A DNA stretch of 64,000 nucleotides, taken from positions 1 through 64,000 of the forward strand of contig JAGHRS010000002.1 of assembly GCA_018066285.1 (NCBI GenBank), read 5' to 3'. Under the pieces are notes generated by a model. That model did no database searches. It was not told the origin of the DNA and worked only from the letters and a program-made list of their open reading frames with translations. Position numbers and translations under genes: made by a program. Below, one piece after another: positions 34,298-43,722 of the stretch (positions within the stretch are counted from its first letter, which is position 1; the number at the start of each line of letters is the position of its first letter). This DNA comes from Candidatus Treponema caballi (lineage in GTDB: Bacteria; Spirochaetota; Spirochaetia; Treponematales; Treponemataceae).

Positions 34298-35938
34298 ATG
34301 ATTGAAGCAACCGGAGCTCAGATTATCACGACTCTTCTCGAACGGCAGTGCGTAAAGTATGTTGCCGGAATTCCAGGGGGATCTGTCCTTCCGCTGTACG
34401 AAGCTCTTGCTTCAAGTAAACTCCGGCATGTTCTTGTCCGGCATGAGCAGGCGGGCGGTTTTTTCGCGCAGGGATATGCACGTTCAACCGGATTGCCTGC
34501 AGTCTGCATTGCGACAAGCGGACCTGGCGCCATGAACCTGCTTACCGCCATTGCTGATGCGCGGGCAGACTCAGTTCCCCTTGTCGTCATTACCGGTCAG
34601 GTTGCCACAAACTTTATCGGAACGGACGCGTTTCAGGAAGCTGACACGTTTGGCCTTTCTTTCCCGATTACAAAACACAGCATGATGATCACCGATGCGA
34701 GTGAGTTGCTCGAAGCCATTCCAAAAGCCTTCAGACTCGCAGCTTCGGGCCGTCCGGGGCCTGTCCTCATTGATGTGCCGGTCGACGTACAGAAGCAGAA
34801 AGTGCGCTTTGAAGCGTGGCCTGAACCTGGCCGGCGTGAGCGCCGTGCAGCACGCTACCGTACAGAAGGTGCTGAACTCGCTTCCCGGCTCCGCGTTTTC
34901 ACAGAGACGCTTGTTCATGCAAAGCATCCTGTTCTTTTTGCAGGCGGGGGTTGTAACTCAAACTGGAGCGCCGCCGCACTCGCTGATTTTCTGGAAGTGT
35001 TCCCCATGCCGGTCGTCACAAGTCTTATGGGGCTGTGCGCCATACCGCATGACCATCCGTGCTATGCAGGCATGACCGGCATGTACGGTTCTCCTTCTGC
35101 AAACGAGCTTCTCAGAAGCGCTGACGTAGTTCTTGCGGCTGGTGTGCGTTTCGATGAGCGTGCTGCAGGCAGACGCGGCGAGTTTCTTGCTGATGCGAAA
35201 CTGCTTCACATAGACATCGATGCTGCGGAAGTAGACAAGCTGCTTCCTGCTTACTGCTCAATCGTTGCTGATACCGAATCCATTTTCCCGTGCCTTACCC
35301 AGTACTTCAAGCAGTGCCTGATCAAGGGCTCAAAGGACGACCTGGCGCGGCTTGCTGAAGAAAGGCGGGAATCCATGACAGACGGAGCACGCCTCATAGA
35401 AGCGCTTGCTTCCTGTGCAGAGCGCGCCGGATATGCTTCTTCGGATTTGCTGGTAACAGCCGACGTCGGCCTTCATCAGATGTGGACGGCGAACGGATTC
35501 CCGTTCAAGTATCCGCGGCAGCTGCTTGTTTCAGGCTCACTCGGAACAATGGGCTTCGGTCTTCCTGCTGCAATTGGTGCTGCCGCGGCGCATTCTGAAA
35601 AGCGTGTACTCTGCGTATCCGGTGACGGTTCCATCCTCATGAATGTGCAGGAACTGGCGACGCTTGCTGAAATGAACACTGATGTGACTGTTTTCGTCTG
35701 TGACAACGATGCGCTTGGCATGGTCCGCCAGCAGCAGAAAGGACACCGTTCTTATGCGACATCGTATGAAGAGGGAACGAATATTGCGCTTGTGGCAGAA
35801 AGCTTCGGCATCCCAGCGCGTTCAATCAGCGCAGAATCTGTCATGAACGGAACCGGTGACTGGATAGAGTTTGCGTTCCCGCTGAAGGGAAGCGGTCCGC
35901 GCCTCATCCGCTGTGTGATAAAGCGCGATTTAGCCTAG
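34298..35938 (+). CDS. ilvB: Acetolactate synthase large subunit
   Basis: A 546-residue thiamine-diphosphate enzyme condensing pyruvate to acetolactate. IPGGSVLPLYEAL, the catalytic Glu in VRHEQAGGF, FQEADTFGLSFPITKHS and the ThDP motif GDGSILMNVQELATL with NDALGMVRQQQ are all typical. No small regulatory subunit (ilvN) or ilvC lies next to it. ATG 34298 lacks a ribosome site, sits 6 nt after a -10 and is probably leaderless. The 3' end overlaps the convergent Mrp gene by 4 nt. Confidence 0.9.
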   Translation: MIEATGAQIITTLLERQCVKYVAGIPGGSVLPLYEALASSKLRHVLVRHEQAGGFFAQGYARSTGLPAVCIATSGPGAMNLLTAIADARADSVPLVVITGQVATNFIGTDAFQEADTFGLSFPITKHSMMITDASELLEAIPKAFRLAASGRPGPVLIDVPVDVQKQKVRFEAWPEPGRRERRAARYRTEGAELASRLRVFTETLVHAKHPVLFAGGGCNSNWSAAALADFLEVFPMPVVTSLMGLCAIPHDHPCYAGMTGMYGSPSANELLRSADVVLAAGVRFDERAAGRRGEFLADAKLLHIDIDAAEVDKLLPAYCSIVADTESIFPCLTQYFKQCLIKGSKDDLARLAEERRESMTDGARLIEALASCAERAGYASSDLLVTADVGLHQMWTANGFPFKYPRQLLVSGSLGTMGFGLPAAIGAAAAHSEKRVLCVSGDGSILMNVQELATLAEMNTDVTVFVCDNDALGMVRQQQKGHRSYATSYEEGTNIALVAESFGIPARSISAESVMNGTGDWIEFAFPLKGSGPRLIRCVIKRDLA

Positions 35939-36780
35939 CAGGTTTTTCCGCCTGCAAGCTGGGCGAGCGCGTTTACCTGTGAGCCAAGCCAGAAGCCGTC
36001 GATGGTTTCTGCTTTTCCCTCGTCGCAGGCAGCTGCGAAATCGCTTGAAATCGGTATCTTTGTGATTGTCTTTACGTCGTATGCCTTTGCAATTTCTGCA
36101 ATGCGGCTCTTTCCGAATACCTCAATCTTCTTTCCGCAGTCAGGGCATTCAAGATAACTCATGTTTTCAACAAATCCGAGGACTGGAATGTTCATCATAT
36201 TTGCCATCTTTACGGCTTTTTCGACAATCATGCCGACAAGTTCCTGCGGAGATGCAACGACGATGACGCCGTCTACAGGAAGTGACTGGAATACTGTAAG
36301 CGGAACGTCGCCTGTTCCCGGTGGCATATCAACAAACATGAAATCAACGTCGCCCCAGATGACGTCCGTCCAGAACTGCTTTACGGCACCTGCAATGACA
36401 GGACCGCGCCAGACGACGGGGTCTGTGGTGTTTTCAAGAAGCAGGTTCAGTGACATGACCTTGATGCCTGTTTCTGTTTCGGCTGGAAGAATGCCGTCGT
36501 CATTTCCGCCAACATGTTCTGAAAGTCCGAAAGAGCGTGGGATGGACGGACCTGTGATGTCTGCGTCGAGGATTGCGGTTTTATAGCCTTTCTTGTTGAG
36601 CATGACGGCGAGCATTGATGTTACGAAAGATTTTCCGACGCCGCCTTTTCCGCTTGCAACAGCGATTACTTTCTTGATGTGACTGCCTGCATTTGGCTTT
36701 TCATGCAGGTCCTGAGGTGCTGTTCTAGAAGCGCAGTTGCTGCTGCAGGTAGAGCAGTTATGTGTACATTCTTCACTCAT
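35935..36780 (-). CDS. Mrp/NBP35-type iron-sulfur cluster carrier ATPase
   Basis: A 281-residue P-loop ATPase that assembles or carries Fe-S clusters. A Cys-rich N-terminus (CTHNCSTCSSNC) like that of Nbp35 precedes the deviant Walker A (ASGKGGVGKSFVT), the LDADITGPSIPR switch, DMPPGTGD and the cluster-binding CPDC pair (YLECPDCGKK). AGGAG lies before ATG 36780. It is a single gene. Confidence 0.92.
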   Translation of the reverse strand: MSEECTHNCSTCSSNCASRTAPQDLHEKPNAGSHIKKVIAVASGKGGVGKSFVTSMLAVMLNKKGYKTAILDADITGPSIPRSFGLSEHVGGNDDGILPAETETGIKVMSLNLLLENTTDPVVWRGPVIAGAVKQFWTDVIWGDVDFMFVDMPPGTGDVPLTVFQSLPVDGVIVVASPQELVGMIVEKAVKMANMMNIPVLGFVENMSYLECPDCGKKIEVFGKSRIAEIAKAYDVKTITKIPISSDFAAACDEGKAETIDGFWLGSQVNALAQLAGGKTC

Positions 36781-36964
36781 GAAGGAATCTCCTGATTAAA
36801 TACTGTGTGTCAGTATAGTCTTTTTATCCATTTGGGGCAATGATGAATATATAAGAAGATTAAGTAAAAAGTTTTCTTAAGATTTTACCGATAATAATAA
36901 TAAAATGCTAAAATGGAGTATATGGAGATTTTCATTTTTTTTAATATTATGATATACTTACAGT

Positions 36965-39034
36965 ATGGGGTTTCATCTTTTGAAAAAACATAACATCCTC
37001 ATGAGCATTCTCCTGCTGGCTATGTTCTGTTTCCTGTTTTCAGGATGCAGTAATGACAGTCAGGATGTTTTTTTCATCAATGATTCATGGTCCTGTTGCC
37101 CGGTAGAGACAGGTTCCAGTATTTATACCCCGGTTTCATCTTCATCCCTTTCTGATTTGACGTCATTCCTCCCGGAGAGGGAAGGATATATATGGCTCCA
37201 AAACAATTTCTCCTTGCCTGAAGATTTTAAGGATAAGGAACTGAGCGTATTCCTCGGCAAACTGCGCATCTCAGCAAAAGCATGGCTCAACGGTGAATAT
37301 ATTGGTTCTGTTGGCCGTTTCCCGCCAAACAACTTCATTCCGGGCACTAATGCAACAAGTTTTCTTCTTCCGGAAAAGATTCTTGAAAGGGACGGCAACA
37401 ATGTTCTCAAACTTCTGGTGTATGTTAACGGTGTTGGTGGAATATCAACGGAAACATACATTGGCGAAGATGATTACATCGAGTCTGTTACCCGGACTTA
37501 CAATTTCAGGAATTCCGGTATAGCGTTCGGTGCGGCATGTATTCTGCTGATTGTCGGTATCGCATATCTGGCTGTCTGGTCTGCACGTAAAAAATCGACG
37601 GCATATCTGCATTATTCGCTGATGAACATTGCTTCTGCATGCTATCTTGCACAGTTTTATGTTGCAGAACTTCCATTTCTGCAGAATATGTCGTATCTGA
37701 CGTTCTGCAAGCTGGTACTGGCTTTGTCAGCATTCATTACCGGTTATTTTGCCACCTCATTTATCCGTGCCTATTTCCACTGGAAAGATACAGACAACAT
37801 TTTCATCATCAGGATATCGCTGCTTTTCGTTCCGTCCCTGATAGCTCTGTGTATTACCGATGTTGCGACGTTCATGGAAGCCCTTCCTTTCCTGTACGTT
37901 TTTCTTGCTGCACAGATTGGCTTTGCGGTTTGGGCTGTCATTGTTGAGTTCCGTAAAAAATCAAAAGATGCCGCTCGCCTTCTGACAGGTTTCAGTCCCG
38001 TTCTTTTAGGAATACTAATCGATTTTATCCTCTTTGTTTTCTCAAACGATACGGAAATTGCCTACTTTACCGTTTTCGGATGGCAGGGTGTCATTATCGT
38101 ATTCTTCATTGATCTTGCCCTGCGGTTGAAAGAGATATATACAAGGCTTGAGTTCCTCAATACAAAACTAGAGCAGCAGGTTCTGGACAGAACGAAGAAT
38201 CTGTCGGATGTAAACCAGCTGCTTGAGAAGGAACAGAAACGGTCTAATGCTGATATTGCCATGGCAGAACGTGTTCAGCGTTCATTCCTCATTCCTGATG
38301 AGACAAAGTTCGAGGATTGGGATATTGCAGTGTGCTACCAGCCGTTGTCAGGTGTTTCCGGAGATCTTTACGATATTTATTCCGAAAACGAAACCTTCTA
38401 TGGAACTTCTCTGTTCGATGTTTCCGGTCATGGTATGGCAGCAGGACTGGTAACCATGCTTTCAAAAAACATCATCTCTAACCAGTTCCATGCAGGACTG
38501 AAAGTAAAGAAAGACCAGGCTTCTCCGTCAACCCTTACCCAGGTCATGTATGCAGTCAACAACGCAATTATTGATGCTAAAGGTGATATTGAGAACTATC
38601 TTACCGGAGCAATCATGCGTGTTGCTGGCGGGGACGATGGTGGAGCCTGTGAGCTTGTCAATGCGGGAAATCCGTTCCCTATGCTCAACCATGATGGAAA
38701 GATAACTGAGCTTAAGCCTGAAGTCGGCAAGACGCAGATGGGTATGATCGGAATTGATGGTCTTGATGTTTCTTTCCCGACGATTAATTTCAGAATGGAG
38801 CCGGGCGATTCATTCATCCTGTTTACAGACGGCCTTACGGAAGCAGAGAATAAGTTTGGCGAGCAGTTTGGTGTTTCCCGCCTGACACGAGAGTTCTCTG
38901 ATTGCTCTGGTCTTTCAGCTCAGGAGCAGCTTGATTACATCATGCACTGCCACAAATCATTTACCGGCAGCAATCCTCATGAGGATGACATTACAGTAGT
39001 TGTCGTTCACCGTAATAAAAAAGCGGCCGAGTAA
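36965..39034 (+). CDS. 7TM sensor with SpoIIE/RsbU-type PP2C phosphatase
   Basis: A 689-residue membrane signalling protein. The N-terminus is a signal with a lipobox-like FSGC, followed by a periplasmic 7TMR-DISMED2-like sensor (about 40-175), seven hydrophobic segments (about 180-385), a coiled coil (LEQQVLDRTKNLSDVNQLLE) and a C-terminal PP2C phosphatase with Asp motifs SGDLYDIY, FDVSGHG and FTDGLTEAE. Such enzymes dephosphorylate anti-anti-sigma factors. TATACT (36953-36958) ends 6 nt before ATG 36965; no ribosome site is seen. The region 36781-36964 is A+T-rich and shows only this promoter. Confidence 0.87.
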   Translation: MGFHLLKKHNILMSILLLAMFCFLFSGCSNDSQDVFFINDSWSCCPVETGSSIYTPVSSSSLSDLTSFLPEREGYIWLQNNFSLPEDFKDKELSVFLGKLRISAKAWLNGEYIGSVGRFPPNNFIPGTNATSFLLPEKILERDGNNVLKLLVYVNGVGGISTETYIGEDDYIESVTRTYNFRNSGIAFGAACILLIVGIAYLAVWSARKKSTAYLHYSLMNIASACYLAQFYVAELPFLQNMSYLTFCKLVLALSAFITGYFATSFIRAYFHWKDTDNIFIIRISLLFVPSLIALCITDVATFMEALPFLYVFLAAQIGFAVWAVIVEFRKKSKDAARLLTGFSPVLLGILIDFILFVFSNDTEIAYFTVFGWQGVIIVFFIDLALRLKEIYTRLEFLNTKLEQQVLDRTKNLSDVNQLLEKEQKRSNADIAMAERVQRSFLIPDETKFEDWDIAVCYQPLSGVSGDLYDIYSENETFYGTSLFDVSGHGMAAGLVTMLSKNIISNQFHAGLKVKKDQASPSTLTQVMYAVNNAIIDAKGDIENYLTGAIMRVAGGDDGGACELVNAGNPFPMLNHDGKITELKPEVGKTQMGMIGIDGLDVSFPTINFRMEPGDSFILFTDGLTEAENKFGEQFGVSRLTREFSDCSGLSAQEQLDYIMHCHKSFTGSNPHEDDITVVVVHRNKKAAE

Positions 39035-39042
39035 GCCGCTTT
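39014..39042 (-). terminator. Terminator of hisHF, embedded in the end of the phosphatase gene
   Basis: On the minus strand AAAGCGGC-ttactcg-GCCGCTTT is followed by a T-run. It lies 17 nt after the hisF stop and overlaps the last codons and stop of the convergent phosphatase gene. Confidence 0.75.
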
Positions 39043-39058
39043 CAGAAAGACAATTCAG

Positions 39059-39835
39059 TTACAGACGAACGGGAACTCCGGATTGGCGGAGTTCTTTTTT
39101 TATGCTTCCGACCGTATAATCGCCGGAATGGACCATGCTAGCAATAAGTGCTGCGTCAGCGTGGCCACCTTCCGGTGCATCAGAAAGCACGTCTGTCAGA
39201 TGGCTGATCTTTCCACCACCGCCAGATGCAATGACAGGAACGCTGACTGCGTCGCTTATCATGCGGGTAAGGTTAAGCTCATAGCCTGCGCGCGTTCCGT
39301 CCGCATCCATTGAGTTCAGGACAATTTCGCCTGCTCCAAGTTCAACGGCATGAATAGCCCAGTCGCGGGCATCAAGCTCTGTGGCAATGCGTCCGCCGTT
39401 AATCCAGACACGGTAGCCCGACGGCATTGCCTCGTCTTTCTTGACGTCCATGCCGAGCACGATACACTGATTTCCGAAGATGCGCGCGCCTTCCTTTATG
39501 AGTTCCGGGTTTTGGACGGCCTTTGAGTTGAGGCTGATTTTTTCAGCTCCTGCAAGGATTGTCGCGCGGATGTCTTCTATGGTGCCAATGCCGCCGCCAA
39601 CGCAGAACGGAATGAAGACCTTGCTTGCAACGCGTGAAATAAGGTCAAGGATGGGGCCTCTTCCGCGTGCTGACGCGATGATGTCGTAAAAAACAAGTTC
39701 ATCTACACCCTGGCGGTAGTATTCTTCTGCCATTTCAACCGGGTCGCCGATATCAACGTTATTAAGGAATTTGACACCTTTTGTTGTGCGGCCGTCCTTT
39801 ACATCAAGACAGACGATAATGCGTTTTTTCAGCAT
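39059..39835 (-). CDS. hisF: Imidazole glycerol phosphate synthase, cyclase subunit
   Basis: A 258-residue (beta-alpha)8 barrel. The first catalytic Asp is in [12 protein letters not shown] and the second in LGMDVKKDE; phosphate-binding loops appear as FCVGGGIG and IASGGGG. With HisH it makes IGP and AICAR. It overlaps hisH by 7 nt. No other his genes lie nearby. Confidence 0.93.
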   Translation of the reverse strand: MLKKRIIVCLDVKDGRTTKGVKFLNNVDIGDPVEMAEEYYRQGVDELVFYDIIASARGRGPILDLISRVASKVFIPFCVGGGIGTIEDIRATILAGAEKISLNSKAVQNPELIKEGARIFGNQCIVLGMDVKKDEAMPSGYRVWINGGRIATELDARDWAIHAVELGAGEIVLNSMDADGTRAGYELNLTRMISDAVSVPVIASGGGGKISHLTDVLSDAPEGGHADAALIASMVHSGDYTVGSIKKELRQSGVPVRL

Positions 39836-40485
39836 GATGCACCTCCAAGGGAAGCAAAGTTCTTCAGCAGGGTCAATCCGTGAACGGCTGACTTTTCCGG
39901 ATGAAACTGGAATGCCATGACTGAACCGTCCTGAATGATTGCAGGAACTTTTACGCCGTAATCGGTCCAGCCTGCAACCACATCCTGGCTTTCTGGGCAG
40001 ATGATGTATGAATGAACGAGATAGAAATCGCTGTTTTCAGGAACGCCTTTTACGAGCGGACAGACGGGCGTTCCATCTGTTTTTTTAGCGTATGCAATGC
40101 TGTTCCAGCCAATCTGCGGAATCTTGAAGTTTTCGGTTATGTTCTGCTCTTTATAGACTTCGCTGAAATGGCGTACGCTGCCTTTTATGAGGCCAAGACA
40201 TGGTGTGTCGCCTTCTTCTGACCAGTCGAAAATGATCTGGGAGCCAAGGCAGATGCCGAGCAGAGGCTTTTTTGATGCAGCATACTCTTTGAGAAAAGAA
40301 TCAAAACCTGTCTTCTTAAGCTGGTCCATGGCGTACTGTGCATCGCCAACGCCGGGGAAGATGACCCTGTCTGCTTTTTCAAGGTCTTTTGGATTTTGTG
40401 ATGTGATGAAATCAATGCCCAGGGCTGTTACAGCCCGTTCAACGCTGCGGATGTTGCCTGCGTTGTAATCAACTATTCCTGTCAT
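39829..40485 (-). CDS. hisH: Imidazole glycerol phosphate synthase, glutamine amidotransferase subunit
   Basis: A 218-residue class I glutaminase. The nucleophile Cys is in LLGICLGSQ and the catalytic His-Glu pair in [23 protein letters not shown] is the usual start. It supplies ammonia to HisF. ATG 40485 has no ribosome site, and TAGAAT ends 5 nt upstream, so it may also be leaderless. Confidence 0.93.
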   Translation of the reverse strand: MTGIVDYNAGNIRSVERAVTALGIDFITSQNPKDLEKADRVIFPGVGDAQYAMDQLKKTGFDSFLKEYAASKKPLLGICLGSQIIFDWSEEGDTPCLGLIKGSVRHFSEVYKEQNITENFKIPQIGWNSIAYAKKTDGTPVCPLVKGVPENSDFYLVHSYIICPESQDVVAGWTDYGVKVPAIIQDGSVMAFQFHPEKSAVHGLTLLKNFASLGGASC

Positions 40486-40531
40486 AGTTCATTCTACAAA
40501 TTTAACAAAGTTTTGTACAGTTTTTGCCGAT

Positions 40532-40792
40532 ATGAAATGCATGAACATCTCAGAAATTGTATCTGTCTCAATGGCAGTCATCACTAATATCAAGGTAATC
40601 ATTGCATTTGCTGTTGTCCTTATATTCTGGGCTTTTATCAGTTTTGTGCTGTATTACAAAAAAGGTCCGCCGCGTCCAAAAGGAAAAGGCAAAAAAATCC
40701 CGTCTTCGTCTCCAGCCCTTAATGCTTCTGCAGAAGCTTCGGCTCAACCAGCGGAAGATTCTTCCGGAGAAGCTGCTCCTGCAGAAGAATGA
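40532..40792 (+). CDS. Small membrane protein with Ala/Ser/Glu-rich tail
   Basis: An 86-residue protein with one transmembrane helix (VIIAFAVVLIFWAFISFVLYY), a basic proline-containing linker (KKGPPRPKGKGKK) and an acidic Ala/Ser tail. No family is recognised. It may start at the internal ATG 40541. Its last 49 nt overlap the end of the convergent recQ gene, which makes it less certain than its neighbours. Confidence 0.5.
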   Translation: MKCMNISEIVSVSMAVITNIKVIIAFAVVLIFWAFISFVLYYKKGPPRPKGKGKKIPSSSPALNASAEASAQPAEDSSGEAAPAEE

Positions 40793-42345
40793 TGTTGTAC
40801 GCCGCTTCTGTTTCTGATGACAAACAGCCTGTCTTTCCATAGAAACTTTCCTTTCCTCAGTCTTCCGCCTTTATCAAGTGCATCAATCACTGAAAGATAG
40901 TCGCCTCTGTCTGGCTGAACCCTGCCTTTAAGTGCGGAAAGCCTTCGTGAGCCGCCGCCCGCAAGCTCTGCCGCAGCTTCCTCTGCAGTAAACTGACCTG
41001 CGTGCCTCCTGATGAAACGGAGAACGTCTTTTTCATCCTGTGCTTCAGTTTCAGCAACGCCAAGGCATATGTCGCAGCCACGGCACGCTGCCTGTTCTCC
41101 GCCAAGTGCGTCCAGAAGAACCTGGCGGCGGCATGTTGTGCTTTCAGCATAATCTGCCATGACGCGTTCTCGTGATCCGGGAACGGCAGCTGCGGCTTTT
41201 CTGCTGTCTTCTCTGCTCCAAACAAGAAATGAGTTTGCAATGCTTCCGTCACGCCCGCCTCTTCCTGCTTCCTGAATGAACGCTTCTGCCGTTGCAGGTA
41301 CGTCAAGGTGAATGACTGTGTGGATGTCCTTTTTATCAACGCCCATGCCGAAAGCGCAGGTGCAAACGAGAATGGCGTCTTTTTTAGGGTAAAACCAGTG
41401 CTCTGTGTCGTCTTTTTCTTCGCGCGTCAGTCCTGCATGATAAAAGCGGACTGAATCCGTCAGCTCGGAATGCAGATGATGCTGCTGTTCTGAAAGCATG
41501 TGGGCCATCATCTCCGTTCTGTGCCTGGTGCCGCAAAACACGATGAGCGGCTTTTCTTCCCGTTCCGCAAGAGCCAGAACAGCCGCTTCTTTTGCTGATG
41601 CATAGTGCACGAAATAGTGGATGTTCGGCCTGTCTGCCTCGCTACGCACAATGTGGCCCACTCCCCGGAAAAGGACTTCATTCACCCGTGCAAGTACAGT
41701 CGGTGATGCAGTTGCTGTAAAGGCTGTAACGCGCGGCACTTTAAGGCGGTCTATTATGTCGCCCAGTGTCAGGTACGCTGGCCTGAACGAATCTCCCCAT
41801 TCACTGACGCAATGTGCCTCATCTATGGCGATGTGCGCAATTCCGCATTCTGCAAGCTGTTTCACGAGTGCATCCGATTGCAGTACTTCAGGATTTGCGA
41901 GGATGATTTTTGCGCCGTTCTTTATGGCTTCGAAATTCTGTGCCCGCTCTTCTTCAGACTGTCCGCCTCTGAAAACAACGTGTGTTATGCCGCCTTCTGT
42001 CATGCGGCGTGCCTGATCTGACATAAGGGCTAGAAGCGGGTAGAGGATGAGTGTCGGTCCTTTGAAAAGCATGGCGGGCACGAGAAAGCACATGGATTTG
42101 CCCGCTCCCGTTGGCAGAAGGACTATCTGCTTTATGCAGGCAGGCAGCGCAGCTTCCGGAGAAGCGGTCTTCTCTTCAGGGGATCTGTCGTCAAGCTCAT
42201 CAAGAATATTCGCTATGACAAGCCGCTGCCACGGGTACAGATAACTGATGCCGAACGCTTTCTGCGCCGCGAGAGTGACATAATCTGCTTCCGGGGCATC
42301 TTCCGGAGAGCAGGGCTTTGCAAGAATTGATTCTTCTGTGTTCAT
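40744..42345 (-). CDS. recQ: RecQ family ATP-dependent DNA helicase
   Basis: A 533-residue 3'-5' helicase. Motif I (LLPTGAGKSMCF), the DEAH box (AIDEAHCVSEWGDSFRP), motif VI (QEAGRGGRDG) and the zinc-binding cysteines (CRRQVLLDALGGEQAACRGC) are clear. It has a short winged-helix region and no HRDC domain. The start is placed at 42345, 7 nt after a CATAAT. Its 3' end overlaps the small membrane protein gene. Confidence 0.9.
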   Translation of the reverse strand: MNTEESILAKPCSPEDAPEADYVTLAAQKAFGISYLYPWQRLVIANILDELDDRSPEEKTASPEAALPACIKQIVLLPTGAGKSMCFLVPAMLFKGPTLILYPLLALMSDQARRMTEGGITHVVFRGGQSEEERAQNFEAIKNGAKIILANPEVLQSDALVKQLAECGIAHIAIDEAHCVSEWGDSFRPAYLTLGDIIDRLKVPRVTAFTATASPTVLARVNEVLFRGVGHIVRSEADRPNIHYFVHYASAKEAAVLALAEREEKPLIVFCGTRHRTEMMAHMLSEQQHHLHSELTDSVRFYHAGLTREEKDDTEHWFYPKKDAILVCTCAFGMGVDKKDIHTVIHLDVPATAEAFIQEAGRGGRDGSIANSFLVWSREDSRKAAAAVPGSRERVMADYAESTTCRRQVLLDALGGEQAACRGCDICLGVAETEAQDEKDVLRFIRRHAGQFTAEEAAAELAGGGSRRLSALKGRVQPDRGDYLSVIDALDKGGRLRKGKFLWKDRLFVIRNRSGVQHHSSAGAASPEESSAG

Positions 42346-42417
42346 GCCCTTTATTATGGACATGCAGCGGGTGTTTTTTTCAAAAAAAGATGGTTTTCCT
42401 TTCCGGACAGTGGCTGT

Positions 42418-43686
42418 CTACTGCAGGATTGTGATTTCTACGCGGCGGTTCCGGCTTTTTCCTGCTTCCGTGCTGTTGTCGGCGACCGGCATTGTTGAGC
42501 CGAATCCGCGGGTAAAGATGTGGTACGCATCGCGGACGCCGAGCTGTTCAAGAAATGCTCCAACCGCCTGAGCCCGTTCTTCAGAAAGCGTCTGACACGC
42601 TTCTTCTGAGCCCGCGCGGGCGGTGTGCCCTGAAATGAGCAGGTCGTTGCCAGGAAAGGCTTCCAGCAGTTTTCCAAGCTTGATGAGCTTCCCCTTTTCA
42701 GAAGGAAGCAGCACGGCGGAATCGGCCTTAAACTGAATGTTCTCCAGGCTTACGGTAATACCCTTGTCATCTGCGGAAAGCGAGGCGTCTTCGAGTTGAA
42801 GGTCTTCCAGCGTTTCCTGCACGCGGCTCAGAACTTCGGGTGCGGAAAGGTCTTCAGAAGAAGTGTATTCAGCACTGGCTGAGCCTGCATATTCAATGAT
42901 GTTGCCAAGCCGCGTCTCAAGCACAATGCGGAATTCTTCGCTGTACGAGTCAATGACGCCGCGGTCGTTATCCCAGAAGATAGTCTGCTCTGCGTATTCC
43001 ATCATGCTGCACGGATAATCTTCTTTTATGCCTCTGGGAACGGGAATGTCACAGAAAATGGAACTCTCAGCTTGTATGACATGGAGCGTCTTTCCATCCC
43101 GTTCTATCACATCCATATAGGTATAAAACGTATCAAACGGGACTCTGAGCGGTTCTGCAACACCAAAAGAGGCCCTCATGTCATGGACTTCCTCGCCTTG
43201 TCCTTCCCACGTATCCCCGGCCTTCAAATCGCGTTCAGGAAAAACAGGCTCGTTCCTTACAACCGGCATGAGGTACTCATCATCAATGATGTAGTGGCCG
43301 AACTCATCCGATGTAAAGACGGACGTGTACTCATCGCCCCAGATAAAGCGTTTTTCCGTGCTTCCGGCGGTGCGTGCATTTTCGGATGTCATGAAAACCG
43401 CTTCCTGTGTACCGGTTCTGCCGTCAGGAGAAGCATCTGTTACGTGAACGGATATGCGGTTGATGATTTCTGATTCATTGGCGAACGTTCCGTTAACGCG
43501 GACAGTTTCATTCACTGTAGAGAGAATACGGTATTTTTCATCCTGATTATACTTGAATCTGAACTGTTCTGCTGAAAGGGGTAGCAATAGTACTGCAAGA
43601 AGGAAGATACTGGATGCCTTGCGGATGGCACCTGAGGGGAGTACAGAGAAAAAACGTGAAAATGACAAAATTCTCTCCTTTGTCAT
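42418..43686 (-). CDS. OmpA-domain envelope protein
   Basis: A 422-residue exported protein. A signal sequence (ASSIFLLAVLLLPLSA) precedes a roughly 270-residue beta-rich domain of unknown type, then a C-terminal OmpA/MotB peptidoglycan-binding domain: FKADSAVLLPSEKGKLIKL, ISGHTARAG, LSEERAQAVGAFL and SRNRRVEITIL. It should tether the outer membrane to the cell wall. The start at 43686 is divergent from the thioesterase promoter, which overlaps its own. Confidence 0.85.
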   Translation of the reverse strand: MTKERILSFSRFFSVLPSGAIRKASSIFLLAVLLLPLSAEQFRFKYNQDEKYRILSTVNETVRVNGTFANESEIINRISVHVTDASPDGRTGTQEAVFMTSENARTAGSTEKRFIWGDEYTSVFTSDEFGHYIIDDEYLMPVVRNEPVFPERDLKAGDTWEGQGEEVHDMRASFGVAEPLRVPFDTFYTYMDVIERDGKTLHVIQAESSIFCDIPVPRGIKEDYPCSMMEYAEQTIFWDNDRGVIDSYSEEFRIVLETRLGNIIEYAGSASAEYTSSEDLSAPEVLSRVQETLEDLQLEDASLSADDKGITVSLENIQFKADSAVLLPSEKGKLIKLGKLLEAFPGNDLLISGHTARAGSEEACQTLSEERAQAVGAFLEQLGVRDAYHIFTRGFGSTMPVADNSTEAGKSRNRRVEITILQ

Positions 43687-43687
43687 A

Positions 43688-43716
43688 TTGAAAGAATGAC
43701 AGAAAATGACTATGGT
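43688..43716 (+). promoter_or_regulatory. Promoter of the acyl-ACP thioesterase gene
   Basis: TTGAAA (43688-43693), a 17-nt spacer, TATGGT (43711-43716), then six bases and ATG 43723. The -35 begins 2 nt from the divergent OmpA-domain start codon. Confidence 0.65.
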
Positions 43717-43722
43717 TACAGT

